Source: Hirudinaria manillensis
Taxonomy: Eukaryota; Annelida; Clitellata; Hirudinida; Hirudinidae
DNA length: 64,000 bases
Assembly (NCBI GenBank): GCA_034509925.1
Contig: CM067529.1
Coordinates: 8,249,501 to 8,313,500, forward strand
Reading direction: 5' to 3'
Shown in pieces: positions 10,772 to 22,900 of this stretch; the first letter of the stretch is position 1; each line of letters begins with the position of its first letter. The position numbers were made by a program, and so were the translations under genes. The notes below the pieces were generated by a model. The model was given only the letters and a program-made list of their open reading frames with translations. It made no database searches and was not told where the DNA came from.

Positions 10772-10925
10772 GAGGTCGTCGCCATCAACGGCAGAGTTAT
10801 GAAAATTCTGCTAATGAAGCTCATCATCATCGTCGTTGTCGTCATCCTCATCAACACAGCACAACGACAGCAACAACAACAACGACAACGACGACGACAA
10901 CAACAACATCGGCAGCAACACAAGG
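10545..10925 (+). repeat. Compound triplet repeats: GAT, ATC, CAA/CGA
   Basis: Three adjoining tracts: imperfect (GAT)n at 10549-10650, pure (CAT)n at about 10722-10770, and CAA/CGA at about 10860-10925. ORFs here (poly-Asp, poly-Ile, poly-Cys) are repeat artefacts. Confidence 0.85.
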
Positions 10926-13161
10926 TCCCAATCTGCATAATGAACAGCCATTTCAATGAAAAAACAGGAAGTCAGATCTTATTCAGGAGAATAACAACCC
11001 CACAAAAACACTGATTTCAACGGGAAATACGTTCATAAATTCACGATTAAATTTTGAATTTTTATTAATTAAATATTTCATAATTATTTACATAACTATT
11101 ATTATTACTTCATAACAATGCCTACATTTGACCATTTTCTGTTAAAATGCGTTTTAATTATTTCAAATTTAATCAATATATAATCTTTATAAACATCTAA
11201 CAAACATTTTACAAATAATAAATTATTTCATTAAATTTATTTCTATATACAACATTGTCATCACCGGAACAAAATAAATATTTTCAATTTATATTTATTA
11301 AAATAATTTTCGTTGTTTTACAAAAATAAATTATATTTTAAATTATTTTGGATAAAATGTTTTGTCTTTTTATAATTTTTATCCTGATATGAATGACTTT
11401 CGAAGCTTCATTTCATAGACTCATTTCAAAGATTAAAACGCTTATTACCAAAAATTATTTCATAAATTGATATAAAATATTTATTACAAAAAATCTCACA
11501 TGATTATGAAATTAATTATTTCTTACTGGTGTTGTAATTTGTAAATAAATACGTAAAAATAATTTAAAATTAACGCTAAAATAATCGGAAATTAAGGTTA
11601 AAATAATGTAAAATTACTAACGAAAACAAGTCCTGTCTTCATTTGCTGAACAAGGTGATAACTCAGAGGCCGCTTCTGAGCATTTCTTGCATTCTGTGAT
11701 TTCATCGTTTTTATTTATTTAATATTATTTTATCTTTTATTAAATACTTTTAAATCGTTTTTATTATTTTAATCGTTTTAAATGTTTGCATAATTAAAAT
11801 AATTTTAAAATTATTATCCAAAGATTCAATATAGGATCGATATTTTTGACATGTCAACGTCATGTCAATATCGAAATACGTACTAATTTTTTTTTCACTT
11901 TTTGACTTTTTATGAATAATTAAAGTAATTATTATTAATTAACAGTAAATAATCGTTGTATCATTAATTGGCAATGGGAATAATAAGAAAAAGATAAACA
12001 AAATATAGCGTGGCAAATTATATCTGCGCTTTTGTGGGGCAGAAAATCAATGCTTTTTCAGAACAATGTTTTGATTGATGGTTCAGTTGAGGATAAGCAG
12101 GAAGGACTGCTCCATTGCTTGATGAAGGAACTATGCGACACTCCTCTCATAATCATAATCATCATCATCATCACCATCATCATCACCACCTCCACCATCA
12201 TCATCGTCATCGTCATTGTCATCAGCCTCATCATCATCAGCCAAATACAGTCACTGTTAATGGTTAGCCTCTGATGATGTTTCATGAAATGTCTCGAAAG
12301 ACGACATTGAATGACAGACTCGATGAGAAAGGAATACTCATGTCGTAGGTTGTTACGAGGAGGAGAAACAAGAGACAGAGTCTGCATGACCAGGAGATGT
12401 TCATTGGAGCGTGTAATTGCCATCTTATTAGTCAACGATGCCCTCTATTCAGCACTGGAATCACGCGAATAACAACCACGTCAAAATTCACTTTCCGGGA
12501 CGACCTCTGATGACGACGGCGACGATTGAATGGCAGCAACAACAACAACAACGGCAACAACAACAGCAACAACAACATCAGAAGCGACAACAGCGACAAC
12601 AGCAACAACAACGATAACAACAACAACAACAGAAACTACAACATTACTAATTGTAAGCCATTCCTGTCCAATCACTCGTCATTGGTTAATCACCCAATCC
12701 TATTATTTTCTTTTCTTCGACGTCACTCAATCCAGAGTTCACTGATTGGTTGTAAAAAACGTGTTTGCAATTAGAAACTTACGTAATCAAAATATCCATT
12801 GGAAAGTATTAATGTTTTTCATTCAATTTATTTAATTAACTTCAAAATAAAATTTATCTCCTAAATACTAAATTAGATATTCTAAATTTTAATAAATAAA
12901 AGTCTGGATGAGGTTATTGTTGTCATTATTTTAATAAAATCCAACCGTGGCTCTGAATCCGGGATTATTTTGGGATCAATTTCAACCCGACCTCAAAGGT
13001 CCGCGATTTAAGGATTCAAATCCAATAATCAAATGCCTAGCAATTCAAGGAAAACAGATAGAGCAACAAAACGACATCGTCATCATCACCATCAACAACA
13101 ATAGCAACAGTAATAATTATAGGTTGTTGTAGCGGTATAACGAATATAATAACATAATATC
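10926..13161. other. AT-rich gene-free stretch with triplet repeats
   Basis: Mostly unique AT-rich DNA, with an (ATC)n tract at about 12142-12240 and an (AAC)n tract at about 12534-12640. No splice-flanked protein-like frame was found on either strand; the listed ORFs are repeat-driven. Confidence 0.5.

Positions 13162-13250
<89 letters not shown>
13162..13250 (+). repeat. (ATT)n microsatellite, ~89 bp
   Basis: A pure ATT run with no retroelement obviously attached to either side. Confidence 0.95.
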
Positions 13251-13765
13251 TTAATAAGATTAACATTTGGATGCGTATTTCCCGCAAAAGGTGACGCGAC
13301 TTCATAAAAGTTTCGAGCGCCTGAAACAAAAAGAGGTCACGGAAAGGTCAAAGACGGGGTCAAAAACGAGGACATTCGTCGTCACGTGTTGAGCAACTTA
13401 TTGACAACCTCTGATCTGGAAAACCATTTCCTTGCTTCTTATTAAAAACTTGAAACAAATAAAATCCGCTGCTAAAACATGAAACTGAAAATAAAACGAT
13501 TTAATAATAGAACGCATAAAATGAATTGCATTCGAATAATTGATATAATAACCGATATATTAAATAAATAAATAAATTAATTAATTAATATTTTAATACA
13601 ATAAAACATGAAACAAGTAACCGACCCGAGCATGTAGCTGAGCTGTTTTCTGCTTTCACTGTCGAATAAAATCCCTCAGGACAGTTTACTTGAAGATGAT
13701 TGGCTGGAAATAAATTTAAATATTAAAGAGTAGAAACTGATACATATACATATAATTGTATATAT

Positions 13766-13975
13766 TGTAATAACCCGGGGTCCTCAAACTAATTATGGTA
13801 GGTCAGGTTTATTGAAAGTATTCGGATGGCTTGGAAGATATTCAAGGCCCCATTGCCTAAGTCTTTTCAGCTGCTAATTCTCACTTTTCCTTGCATAATC
13901 AGACCTAACCCTAATTTTATATCGCCATATAATTTTAAATAATTCTTTGGGTCATATAATTTTAGGGTTATAACA
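13766..13975 (-). mobile_element. Solo LTR related to the 29.9-31.8 kb element
   Basis: On the minus strand it starts TGTTATAACCC and ends GGACCCCGGGTTATTACA. The last ~80 bases match the 3' part of the LTRs at 29921 and 31478 closely, including CTTCCAAGCCATC, an AATAAA signal in CAATAAACCTGACC, and AATTAGTTTGAGGACC. The 5' part is different, so it is a related subfamily. It is flanked on both sides by ATAT, a candidate 4-bp target duplication, though the flanks are low in complexity. No internal region lies next to it, so recombination between two LTRs is the likely origin. Confidence 0.8.
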
Positions 13976-14809
13976 ATATATATAGAACTACAAATCAAGA
14001 TAAAACTTCATTTTTGTAGACTTGACATTCACAGGAAATGTAAGGTCGGACAAAAGGGTCAAAGTTTTTTCGCAATTTCCAGGAATTGTGGAGAAAATGC
14101 AGAAGATATCATCTTAAGATGAAAACGCTTCAATTTATGACATCAACGGAGATAAGAATTAACGCGAATTGTCGGAAAAAATCGCAAAATGTGATTAAAA
14201 ATGCCATTAATCCGGCATTACAGTCGAATGGGCACGGGCTTCTTGAGTATTTCCTGAGTAATTCGTGTGCACATAACGTGCTGATTAATCAGCATAATTT
14301 ATTCAAGCGAATAACTGATGATTAATTGGCGCAATTATACTCTTATATATCTAGCAGTAATCATTCATAAATTTGCATAAATTATTGGCGCTGATTAACG
14401 TTTTTCCTCGAAGCACTGGAAGGAAACGTTTGATTGATATGCAAATTGCTGCCGCGCTAACAAAGATAAATGAATATCATTAATTGGTAATTTATTTTAA
14501 ATAAGAAATATTATGCATGTCGCATAAAAGGGTCTCATAAAATCTCGAGCCATGAATCTGCTTTTTTGGTAGGGTTGAACTAATAATATTGAAATAATAA
14601 TATATCTATATCTTAATGGATAATATTTTATAATAAATAATAATTTAAATTTCGAATCATATTTCGGGATTTTTCAAAAACCTTTCAAATGTTTTCTTGG
14701 AATTATGATCTCTTCACATTTTCAGATTCAGTTTCTATTTTTAAACACGAATCTTTCATCTCAGATTGTTATCAAACCAGTTTTTATTTCATCGGGTTTT
14801 CATTTTGGA

Positions 14810-14810
14810 T

Positions 14811-14853
<43 letters not shown>
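14810..14853 (+). repeat. (AAT)n microsatellite
   Basis: A short AAT run in AT-rich DNA with no gene around it. Confidence 0.9.
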
Positions 14854-14855
<2 letters not shown>

Positions 14856-14934
14856 TATATTAAAATAAAAATAAATTAAATTCATTGCGATTCAATAATT
14901 TTAAATTTCTCCCACGTGACGATGTCTGAAATTC

Positions 14935-15041
14935 AGGGATGGAAATGAAATATTTCATCGTAGAACTGTAGTTCAAGCCCACGGCGCTATATAAATGACA
15001 TATTATTGTTATTGTTATTGTTATTATTATTGTTATTTATG
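14935..15041 (+). mobile_element. LINE/SINE-like 3' end with ATT-type tail
   Basis: A non-AT-rich segment ending CACGGCGCTATATAAATGAC is followed by an ATTGTT/ATT tail. A GGCGCTAYATAAATGA core with a microsatellite tail resembles 3' ends of non-LTR elements and SINEs in many animals (general knowledge). The same core recurs at about 48014-48034. The 5' end is not visible. Confidence 0.5.
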
Positions 15042-15164
15042 ACTTGAACAATTATTTATTAATTAAATTCATGGAGGACCAAATAATGTATTGTTGATTT
15101 TAACTTAAGGAGTATATTTATCTATTTAAGAATATTTATTTAATTATTAACTTTATTATTAATA

Positions 15165-15315
15165 ATAATTGATATTATTAATTGATAATAAAAATTGATA
15201 TTATTAATAGATAATAGAAATTGATATTATTAATTGATAATAAAAATTGATATTATTAATTGATAATAAAAATTGATATTATTAATTGATAATAAAAATT
15301 GATATTATTAATAAT
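15165..15315 (+). repeat. ~25-bp tandem repeat (TTGATATTATTAATTGATAATAAAAA)
   Basis: About five near-identical AT-only units stand in tandem, ending in an (AAT)n run. Confidence 0.85.
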
Positions 15316-15801
15316 AATAATAATAATTACTAATATCATTTCATTCAGTAAATATATTTTTCCAAAGATTTTGCTTTAAATTCCTCAAAAACTATTTTAA
15401 AGCGACCATTCAGAGGGTCCTTCAGTGTCACGTGAGTGCAAAATTAATTCCAATGTTGTTCCAACTATTTACTGCTCCCAAGACAGTGTCAAGTTTATAC
15501 CCGTTTCATTCCTATATTTGATTTTAAAAAATATTATTTATTTAATAATTCTTAACGAAATGATTATTTATTACAATAATTTAACAAATATTTCAAATAT
15601 TTTCAGAAAATCGAACACGTTTCATATTTTAATGAAATTATTTATCTCAATGTTTGCAAATGTATTTAAATTAATAACATTTTTAATTAATTAAAAGTAT
15701 AATAAAAACATTTAATCATATTATTTATCTATTATCCTTATTACTATCATCTCTTATCTAACCCGCGAATTATTTAATCATGTTATTATCAATTTGTAAC
15801 T
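15316..15801. other. AT-rich stretch, no gene seen
   Basis: The ORF at 15425-15694 is A+T-dominated (Ile/Asn/Leu/Phe-rich) with no recognisable motif and no splice support; it is not called. Confidence 0.45.
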
Positions 15802-18800
15802 TTATTATTATTATATTTATTATTATTATTTTTTTTTTATTTATTTTTTTTTTTAATTTTAATTTTATTTTCTCGGCCTCACACCCAAAACACAAACAAC
15901 AATATTCCGACGGCCTCTCCAGAGTTTAGTGTCCGCACTAGGGCCCGAGATCACCCTGGACATTCGGTCAGAAGGTGAAATCACGATAGAACGCGCCGAG
16001 TAACGTCAACTGCCAATGTCATTGAGAATTCGCAGTCCGAGAAAGTGCGATTGCCCTCGGAAGTGGGCACCTGTGAGCCCTCCAGATTTTGTAACTGTGA
16101 CTGAGGACCGAGAACACAACGTACATTAAACTCGTCTTCGAAGCGCCGCACTCTCTCCAGAATCTGTATGATTCTGCACTCATGACTCCTCTCCAGTTGC
16201 AAACGCAGGCGCCAACCTTCGGAAGCATTCTTTGGACACCGGCTGGGGCATTCCTCAACATCCAATCATGAACATCTTTAATGTCATACTTTGAAACCTT
16301 GCTCTTATGACACTTGTCTAAATCATAATCATCGGATGTCACGGCAACATCAGTCACTATGTAGAGGTCACGTGTCCAGGCACACAAATCAGGAATTTTG
16401 AGTCCCTTTTCTGTGGGAATACGGGGCTCTATTACCGTAGTATAACCCCTTTTTCGTAATTCCCGTTCTAATTCCCTGACGACAGCGTTGTGTCTTTCAT
16501 GCCTTGGGCCATCCGTTCTCGGACATCTCTGGATCATGTGGCCCAGCGATTCGAAAGAATTGCAGCCCTCCCCGCATCTCCTTGAAGCCAGAGGATTCCA
16601 TCTCGATGCTCGGAGTCTGCAGTGAAGGGCGGCCGCTCGGACTTTTATGCATTTGATGTATTGGCCAGATGGAACTCTTGGAACCGCTGCTGAAATCCAA
16701 TCACTCATTCCAATTCCTCTGGTGAATGATCTTAATCCATAACCGTCTACAGTTTTGTATAGGCTCTCTGAGGCTGCCATTTTCCAATCCAGTTTTGCTT
16801 GTTTTGCCTCCGACGTTCCAAATTTCCGGAATTCTCTCATGATCAGGGTGTTGTTCCTAAGAACATCTAACAGGAATTCATCTTTACGACCACCTGTCTC
16901 AGAGAAGATATCTGTCAATCTATTTATTCTGAGCCGGGGAACCCATTGTTTAAGTGGAAGTATTCCCAGACCACCGGATTTGACGGGAGCATGGTAAAAT
17001 GGCTTTGGGACATCCTTTGGAAGATGAAGCCAATGTCTTGTTGCTTTCCTAATCGCGGTATCTGAGGAACTCAGAGAACCGAGGTTGACCTCGCCAAAGG
17101 TAAGTTTGTGAACGAGGCTTGGTATCAGATGAACTTTTAAAATATATAGGCGTTGGCAAGGCTTAATTGGTGCCTTTGAAATGGAGTTGAGAGACTTTTG
17201 AATTTCATAGCCGATCGACACTGGCTGCTTTCGAACTCCAATCTGTATCCCCAGGTATTTGTAAGTCTGTGAGACGTCTATTGCTTTGATATCCTGTGAT
17301 TCAAATTTAATGTAGGGCGTAGGATTGATTATCCAGCGTTTTTCCTTGCAATGGGTTTCCGTTCTGAGTGTAGCGCACTTGTTTGGATTGATCTTAAGTC
17401 CTGCGCTGCCCATTGCAGTTTCAAGTTGCTCCATCAACTTCTTCATTCCGATGTCAGTTGTTGACATCACCACCAGATCATCAGCGAATGCAATATAATT
17501 GCATCTGATCGCTGAATTTCTGCCAGCCGTGACACCAATTGATTGATCCAGTTCGCTGGTTATCATATCCATGACCGCATTGAATAAGTTGGGGGACATC
17601 GGGTCTCCTTGACGAACTCCCCTTTTCACCTGTACCCCTCTAGTAAGTACTCCCTCGACTTTAAAGTGAACCTCACTTTCTTTGTAAAGTTCCTCTAAGT
17701 AGTTAAGGAGGAGAGGTGGAGTACCGAGTCTGGCAGCAGCCCTGAGGATAGATTTATGGGATACTGAGTCGAAAGCTTTGGTGACGTCGACAAATGTCAG
17801 GTTAAGTTTTTGGATCTGTTCTTTCTTTTTTTGAATTATTGATTTGATGAGAAAGAGATTTTGTGCGATGCCATCCCCCGGACAGAAAGCTTTTTGTCTC
17901 GATGAGAGGGGCCAATTCCCCAACATTCTACCTCCAAGGATACGATGGAAGAGACGCGCCATAATCGGACCAACAGTGATAGGTCGATAATCGCTCGGAG
18001 TCGAGGCCTCTTTATTCTTCGGAATGAATGTGACGATTCCCGATTTGAATGATGCGGGAGGTACTCCTGTTAGCAACCAGAGAGACATGTGAACAGCGAG
18101 ATCGTCATAACTGAATTTTGCAAGATGCCTTTTTCGAATGCCATCCTGTCCAGGGCTGCTGTCCTTTAGTCCCCGGAATGCGATCTCTACATCCCATCTG
18201 GTGATCGGATCTTGCATTTCTGTTGCGATGTCTCTGATCGTCACCAGAGGCCTGTCATCCTCCACCGATGTCTCCCCAAAGATCTCGCTCCAATAATCCG
18301 CCAACCCCGCAGGGAAAGCGCCTGTCTGGACTTCATATTCTCCTTTCAAAACCGAGTGCGCTGCAGATGTTGGACTTTTTCGGAAAAGTTTTTGCAGACT
18401 AGCATAGCACTTCTGTCGCTCTAACTTTATTTGTTCCTTCTTTGACACCCTGATTTTTGTCTTCCGGAAAGTTCTGCATTGGTTTTCTGATTTGCTTTGG
18501 ACACGATCGTTGTTTCTATGGGCACTCTCAGCACGATTGGCCGGTTGTCTGGGCTCACTGCTATTGATCTTCTGTGGAACTTGAATTGAGATCCACTTTT
18601 CATATTCCTTATTAATCAGTGAGATTCTCTCTGTTCTCGGGAGCTTCTCGTTTATGAGGTTGGAGAACTCTTCACCATCTAGATGGATCATTTGGTATCT
18701 TTCAATCACAAACTGTTTCAACTTTAACTGATTGTCTATTGCAATTGAGTTACTGACTATTTTCTCTTGCTCCCCATTCGTAGGCGGCATTCCTAAAATC

Positions 18801-19847
18801 TGGTTTTCAGTCTGTCCCGAGGCCACAGAATCCTGAAAGGCATTGTTTAGAAGGCTCTTATAACCAGGCTTGTTTCTGATTCTCTTTATGCGCCTAACAC
18901 TCATATCCGGGAAGTGCCTGGAGAGGGCGATATTGATTCTCTTTCTTTCCTGGTCATTAAGTCCAGCTTCAGCTCTCGACATATTCCTCCATAGTTCTTT
19001 TGAATGTCCCGAGTGAACTTCCTCAAATGATTCTTCGCAGACAGAATTTCTACTCGCAGTCAGCTCAGTTGGACTCTCGGCTAATGACGTCTGAAAATTT
19101 TCTGAGGACCTGGTATTACTGATGCATTGTTGGAGAATAGTTCTGTATTCTGTCTGTCTCCTATGTCCTCGAATGGAGGCCAAAGTTCGGTGAGGGAAAT
19201 GTTTGTGGAGTTCTATGTTGATGAATCTAACTCCTTGTTGCTTCAGTTCTATCTCCAACATTGCCATCACATGGGATTCCTTTTTATCCCATCTACATTT
19301 TCCGTAGCTTTTTCCTGACCTTTTTGCGTGACACTGAACTGGATGGACGCGACTTTCGTGAATTCTTGCTCCTTTTGTTGTTTTGAATTCAGCGTTACAA
19401 TATTCGCACTTTGGCTGTACAGTCACTTGAGTCTCAGAAGGGCCAGAACAGTCTTTCACCTTTGTGAGAGCCAACAAGGTGCGCGCACGGGTTTGCATTG
19501 TTTACTTATTGTTCTTTCCGACGATTCCTCAAGTTGAATTAAATCAAAAAATTCACAAAAACATCGACCAGCAGACGCTCTTGGAAGCAAACGAGCTTGA
19601 AATGACTTCTTTCTCTTCTGTTTTCCTGAAGTTGTGGAGTCCAGAACAATGCAAGACGTCGACAGATAAATTTACGCTGTTCAACTTCAGTTTTTCCCCT
19701 TTGAACTTGAGAATGGTGTCACAATCCTAAACGGAATGTAGGGGACACGAAATGGTCAGAAAAAAAGCGAAACTGCCGCAAAAACCGTAAAATTATCGAG
19801 AATTCGCGAAAAACAGCCGCACGACCACTCGCTCGAGACACATTATG
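15802..19847 (-). mobile_element. R2-clade non-LTR retrotransposon, copy E1 (apparently full length)
   Basis: Sense direction is minus. From 5' to 3' it holds a leader of about 345 bp starting right after the AAT array at 19848-19962, one uninterrupted ORF (16019-19498), a short 3' UTR (about 15883-16018) and an A-rich tail passing into AATAATAAT (15802-15882). There are no LTRs. The ORF architecture (single C2H2 finger, Myb-like region, RT, CCHC knuckle, restriction-like endonuclease) is that of the R2 clade. The element sits in an ATT/AAT microsatellite rather than 28S rDNA, which suggests a different target preference. No 5' truncation was seen, and an intact ORF implies recent activity. 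Confidence 0.88.
16019..19498 (-). CDS. R2-type retrotransposon protein (E1): zinc finger, RT and restriction-like endonuclease
   Basis: The 1159-aa ORF is uninterrupted. Residues ~31-52 form a C2H2 finger (CX2CX12HX4H, starting CEYC). A Myb-like helix set follows (~66-118, KCRWDKKESHVMAM) with a second related stretch at ~169-213. These regions bind target DNA in the family. RT spans ~487-755: FIPK...DYRPIT, motif A FVDVTKAFDSV (~569), motif B RQGDPMSPNLFNAV, motif C FADDL (~671) and YKYLG. A CCHC knuckle (CGEGCNSFESLGHMIQRC, ~975-992) precedes the endonuclease with IPDLCAW, TDVAVTSD and a K-x3-Y-like KSKVSKYD. All catalytic residues expected for the family are present. The protein would nick target DNA and reverse-transcribe its own RNA. 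The start is the first ATG after the leader. Confidence 0.93.
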   Translation of the reverse strand: MQTRARTLLALTKVKDCSGPSETQVTVQPKCEYCNAEFKTTKGARIHESRVHPVQCHAKRSGKSYGKCRWDKKESHVMAMLEIELKQQGVRFINIELHKHFPHRTLASIRGHRRQTEYRTILQQCISNTRSSENFQTSLAESPTELTASRNSVCEESFEEVHSGHSKELWRNMSRAEAGLNDQERKRINIALSRHFPDMSVRRIKRIRNKPGYKSLLNNAFQDSVASGQTENQILGMPPTNGEQEKIVSNSIAIDNQLKLKQFVIERYQMIHLDGEEFSNLINEKLPRTERISLINKEYEKWISIQVPQKINSSEPRQPANRAESAHRNNDRVQSKSENQCRTFRKTKIRVSKKEQIKLERQKCYASLQKLFRKSPTSAAHSVLKGEYEVQTGAFPAGLADYWSEIFGETSVEDDRPLVTIRDIATEMQDPITRWDVEIAFRGLKDSSPGQDGIRKRHLAKFSYDDLAVHMSLWLLTGVPPASFKSGIVTFIPKNKEASTPSDYRPITVGPIMARLFHRILGGRMLGNWPLSSRQKAFCPGDGIAQNLFLIKSIIQKKKEQIQKLNLTFVDVTKAFDSVSHKSILRAAARLGTPPLLLNYLEELYKESEVHFKVEGVLTRGVQVKRGVRQGDPMSPNLFNAVMDMITSELDQSIGVTAGRNSAIRCNYIAFADDLVVMSTTDIGMKKLMEQLETAMGSAGLKINPNKCATLRTETHCKEKRWIINPTPYIKFESQDIKAIDVSQTYKYLGIQIGVRKQPVSIGYEIQKSLNSISKAPIKPCQRLYILKVHLIPSLVHKLTFGEVNLGSLSSSDTAIRKATRHWLHLPKDVPKPFYHAPVKSGGLGILPLKQWVPRLRINRLTDIFSETGGRKDEFLLDVLRNNTLIMREFRKFGTSEAKQAKLDWKMAASESLYKTVDGYGLRSFTRGIGMSDWISAAVPRVPSGQYIKCIKVRAAALHCRLRASRWNPLASRRCGEGCNSFESLGHMIQRCPRTDGPRHERHNAVVRELERELRKRGYTTVIEPRIPTEKGLKIPDLCAWTRDLYIVTDVAVTSDDYDLDKCHKSKVSKYDIKDVHDWMLRNAPAGVQRMLPKVGACVCNWRGVMSAESYRFWRECGASKTSLMYVVFSVLSHSYKIWRAHRCPLPRAIALSRTANSQ

Positions 19848-19962
<115 letters not shown>

Positions 19963-22900
19963 TTCAAAACTTTTATTCAGCCCGGATTACGTCCGTAAAA
20001 CCATCACGCAAACAGTGAACCTCATCGCTAATTTTAGAGTCCTCAGACGGGCCCGGGAAAACCCATGGACTGTTAACAGTAGCCTAAATATAATATTATA
20101 AATTAGATAAAGTACAATCAAATAAATGTTCTTCTCGGCCTTCTTCTTTTCCTTGCTTTCCAAGCGTTTGCTCTGAATGTTCTCCATATTCTATGGGTTT
20201 CTATCAGAGTCTTAATTGATGTCCACGTTAAGAACCGCTTAGATATGCCAAGCTTCTTCCACGAGGTCCAAGTTTCCATGGCGATTGCTCCTCTCCAATT
20301 GATTATGTAGGCTGTGGCAATCGCCTCCATTTTGCCCCTGCCCTGATTTGGGCTGTTAGCCTTCATCCAGCGATGAATGTCCGTGGTGTTATATTTGTCT
20401 ATCTTGCTTTGGTGGACTCTATCTAGGTCCACGTTATCGGACACCACGGCCACGTCACAAATTATGTAACGTTCATCGCTCCAGGCACAAAGATCGGGGA
20501 TTCTGGTCCCGCTGACGGTTGGAATACGAGGCTCTCTTGTTGTTGAGTACCCCATCTGTGTCAAGACCGTCTCAAGCATCTTCGCTATACAGTCGTGCCT
20601 TGCATGGCGGGGCCCGTCGGTACTCGGACACTTTTGGATAATGTGGGCGAGAGATTCCATTTCCCCACATCTGGCTGCGCAGGCTGTGTTGAACAGGGGT
20701 GTTTTTCTGGAAGCCCGCAATCTATTGAAAAGTGTTGCTGAGCGGACTTTAACACAGCTTATGTATTGGGTGGATGACATTCTGTTGATGCCATCCACCA
20801 GCCATTCACTTGGGGCTATTGCTTCCGGGAATCTCATCAGCCCGTGTCCGTCGACCGTTTTATAAAGTTCCCTCGCGGTTGATAGTCCACGAGGAACGTT
20901 CGGCTCATCTTTTTCCTTTGGCCTCCCAAATCTTTTGACTTCGCTGGCGATCATTGTGTTTTCGCGCAATGCATCCATCAGGAAGTTGTCGTTGCTCTCT
21001 TTGGCCTGCTGTAGAACCTTTGTCATTCTACGTATTCTAATTTCCGGAATCCATCGACGCAGTTGAAGGATTCCCATTCCTCCCGTTCTGATCGGGGCAT
21101 GAAAGAATGCATTTGGGGTGTCTCTTGGCAGCCGGAGCCATTTTCGAACAGACCTCCTTATTGCGACATCAGCAGAATTCAAGGACTTGAGGCTGATCGC
21201 TTCGAAGGTGAGGAAGTGAACAAGACTAGGGAGAAGATGAGTCCTTAGGACATACACTCTCTGGCATGGCACGAGCGGAGCCCGCGAAATCGAGTGAAGG
21301 CCTTTTTGAATTTTATCTGCAAGCGAAGCAAATTGCATTCGAGGTCCGATTCGAACTCCTAAATACTTATAGGTGTCAACAATGGAGAGTGCCCTGATAT
21401 CCTTATCTTGCAGTGTCAGGTATGGCTCTGGGTTGACGATCCATTGTCTTTTACGAGTGATGACCTCAGTTCTCATCGAGGCACACTTGGATGCGTTCAT
21501 GATGAGTCCAACTTTGGCCATCGACACCTCCAGTTGTCGCAACATCACTTTCATTCCAACGTCTGTGCTGGACAGTAAAAGAAGGTCGTCTGCAAAGGCG
21601 ATGTAGTTGCATTTTTCGGAGGATTTGCCTCCTCCCGTAACCCCAATTGATCTGTCAATGTCACTGACAACCATGTCAATGACAGCGTTGAATAACATCG
21701 GGGACATGGGGTCGCCTTGCCTTACTCCCCTGCCGACCTGTATGGATCTGCTGAGCTCCTTTCCCATCCTGATGTGCACCTGACAATTACTGTATATTTC
21801 CGACAAATATCTTGTTAACAGGGGTGGTGCGCCGAATCGTGAGGCTGCCCTGATGATCGATTCGTGGGAAACGGAATCGAACGCCTTAGACACGTCTACA
21901 AATGTCATGTTCAGCTTCTTTCTGTCTTGTCTGCTTTGGGCGACAAGAGCCTTTACAAGCCAGATGTTGTCGGCCAAACCGTCGCCTGATTGGAATGCCT
22001 TCTGTCTCGATGATAGTGGCCAATATACGGACATGCGTTTGTTGATCACTCGATGGAAGAGGCGACTCATGAGCGGACTCACAGTGATTGGTCTGAATTC
22101 ACTTGGATCGGCTGTTCCTCTCACCTTTGGGATAAAGCTGACGACGCCAACTTTGAAGGGAGATGGTGGCAGGCCCGTCAATAACCAGAGGGACATATGC
22201 ACAGCAAAGTCGATTGGTCTGATGTTTTCCAAGTGTTTCCTTTTCACTCCATCCAGACCGGGAGCACCGTCTTTAAGACCTCGCAGAGCCATTTTTACTT
22301 CAGTGCAGCTGACGGGAGCCTCCAAATCATGACAAATACCGCAAACTGGAACCACCGATCTATCGTCTGTAATTGACTTTTGGGAAAATATTGGTTCCCA
22401 AAACTGGAGCAGTTGTTCGTGTGGTATGGGTTTAACTTCCTCGTTATATTCTTCATTCAAAACCGAACGAGCTCCTGAAGATCTATTCTTCCTGAATAAC
22501 CCCTGGACCTTCGCTCGTTTCTTCTTTCTGTCTTCCCTTCTTATCTCCTTCTTGGATGGTCGGATCTTCGTTGTCCGAAATGGTCTGGTCTGATTTCCCG
22601 CTTTACTTTTGTCCGATGCAACATAGGAAGTAGTCTCGACCTTCGGAGGCCGCTTTTCATATCTGTCAGCCCCCTTCTTTCCATTGTGCACTTTCAAACT
22701 CTCCATCCACTGTATGTATTCCTTGTCTATCAAACGGCGCTTTGAGTCGATGTCAACAATTTGATTTCTCAACAGTTCGGAAAGTTCCTCGCATGGCAGA
22801 TTTATGTATTTGTAATTTGCGAGTATAAATTGCTGCAGTTGAATGAAGCTATTCACTTCCGTTTCGACTGGAGATGCCGTGAGTGTGGGAATCGCAGTAC

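Noticed and set aside
10499..11014. 171-aa ORF with poly-Asp and poly-Ile
   Set aside because: Produced entirely by triplet repeats; no flanking domain.
15165..15315. CRISPR-like spacing of AT repeats
   Set aside because: Units are contiguous and AT-only without variable spacers, and the DNA is clearly eukaryotic.
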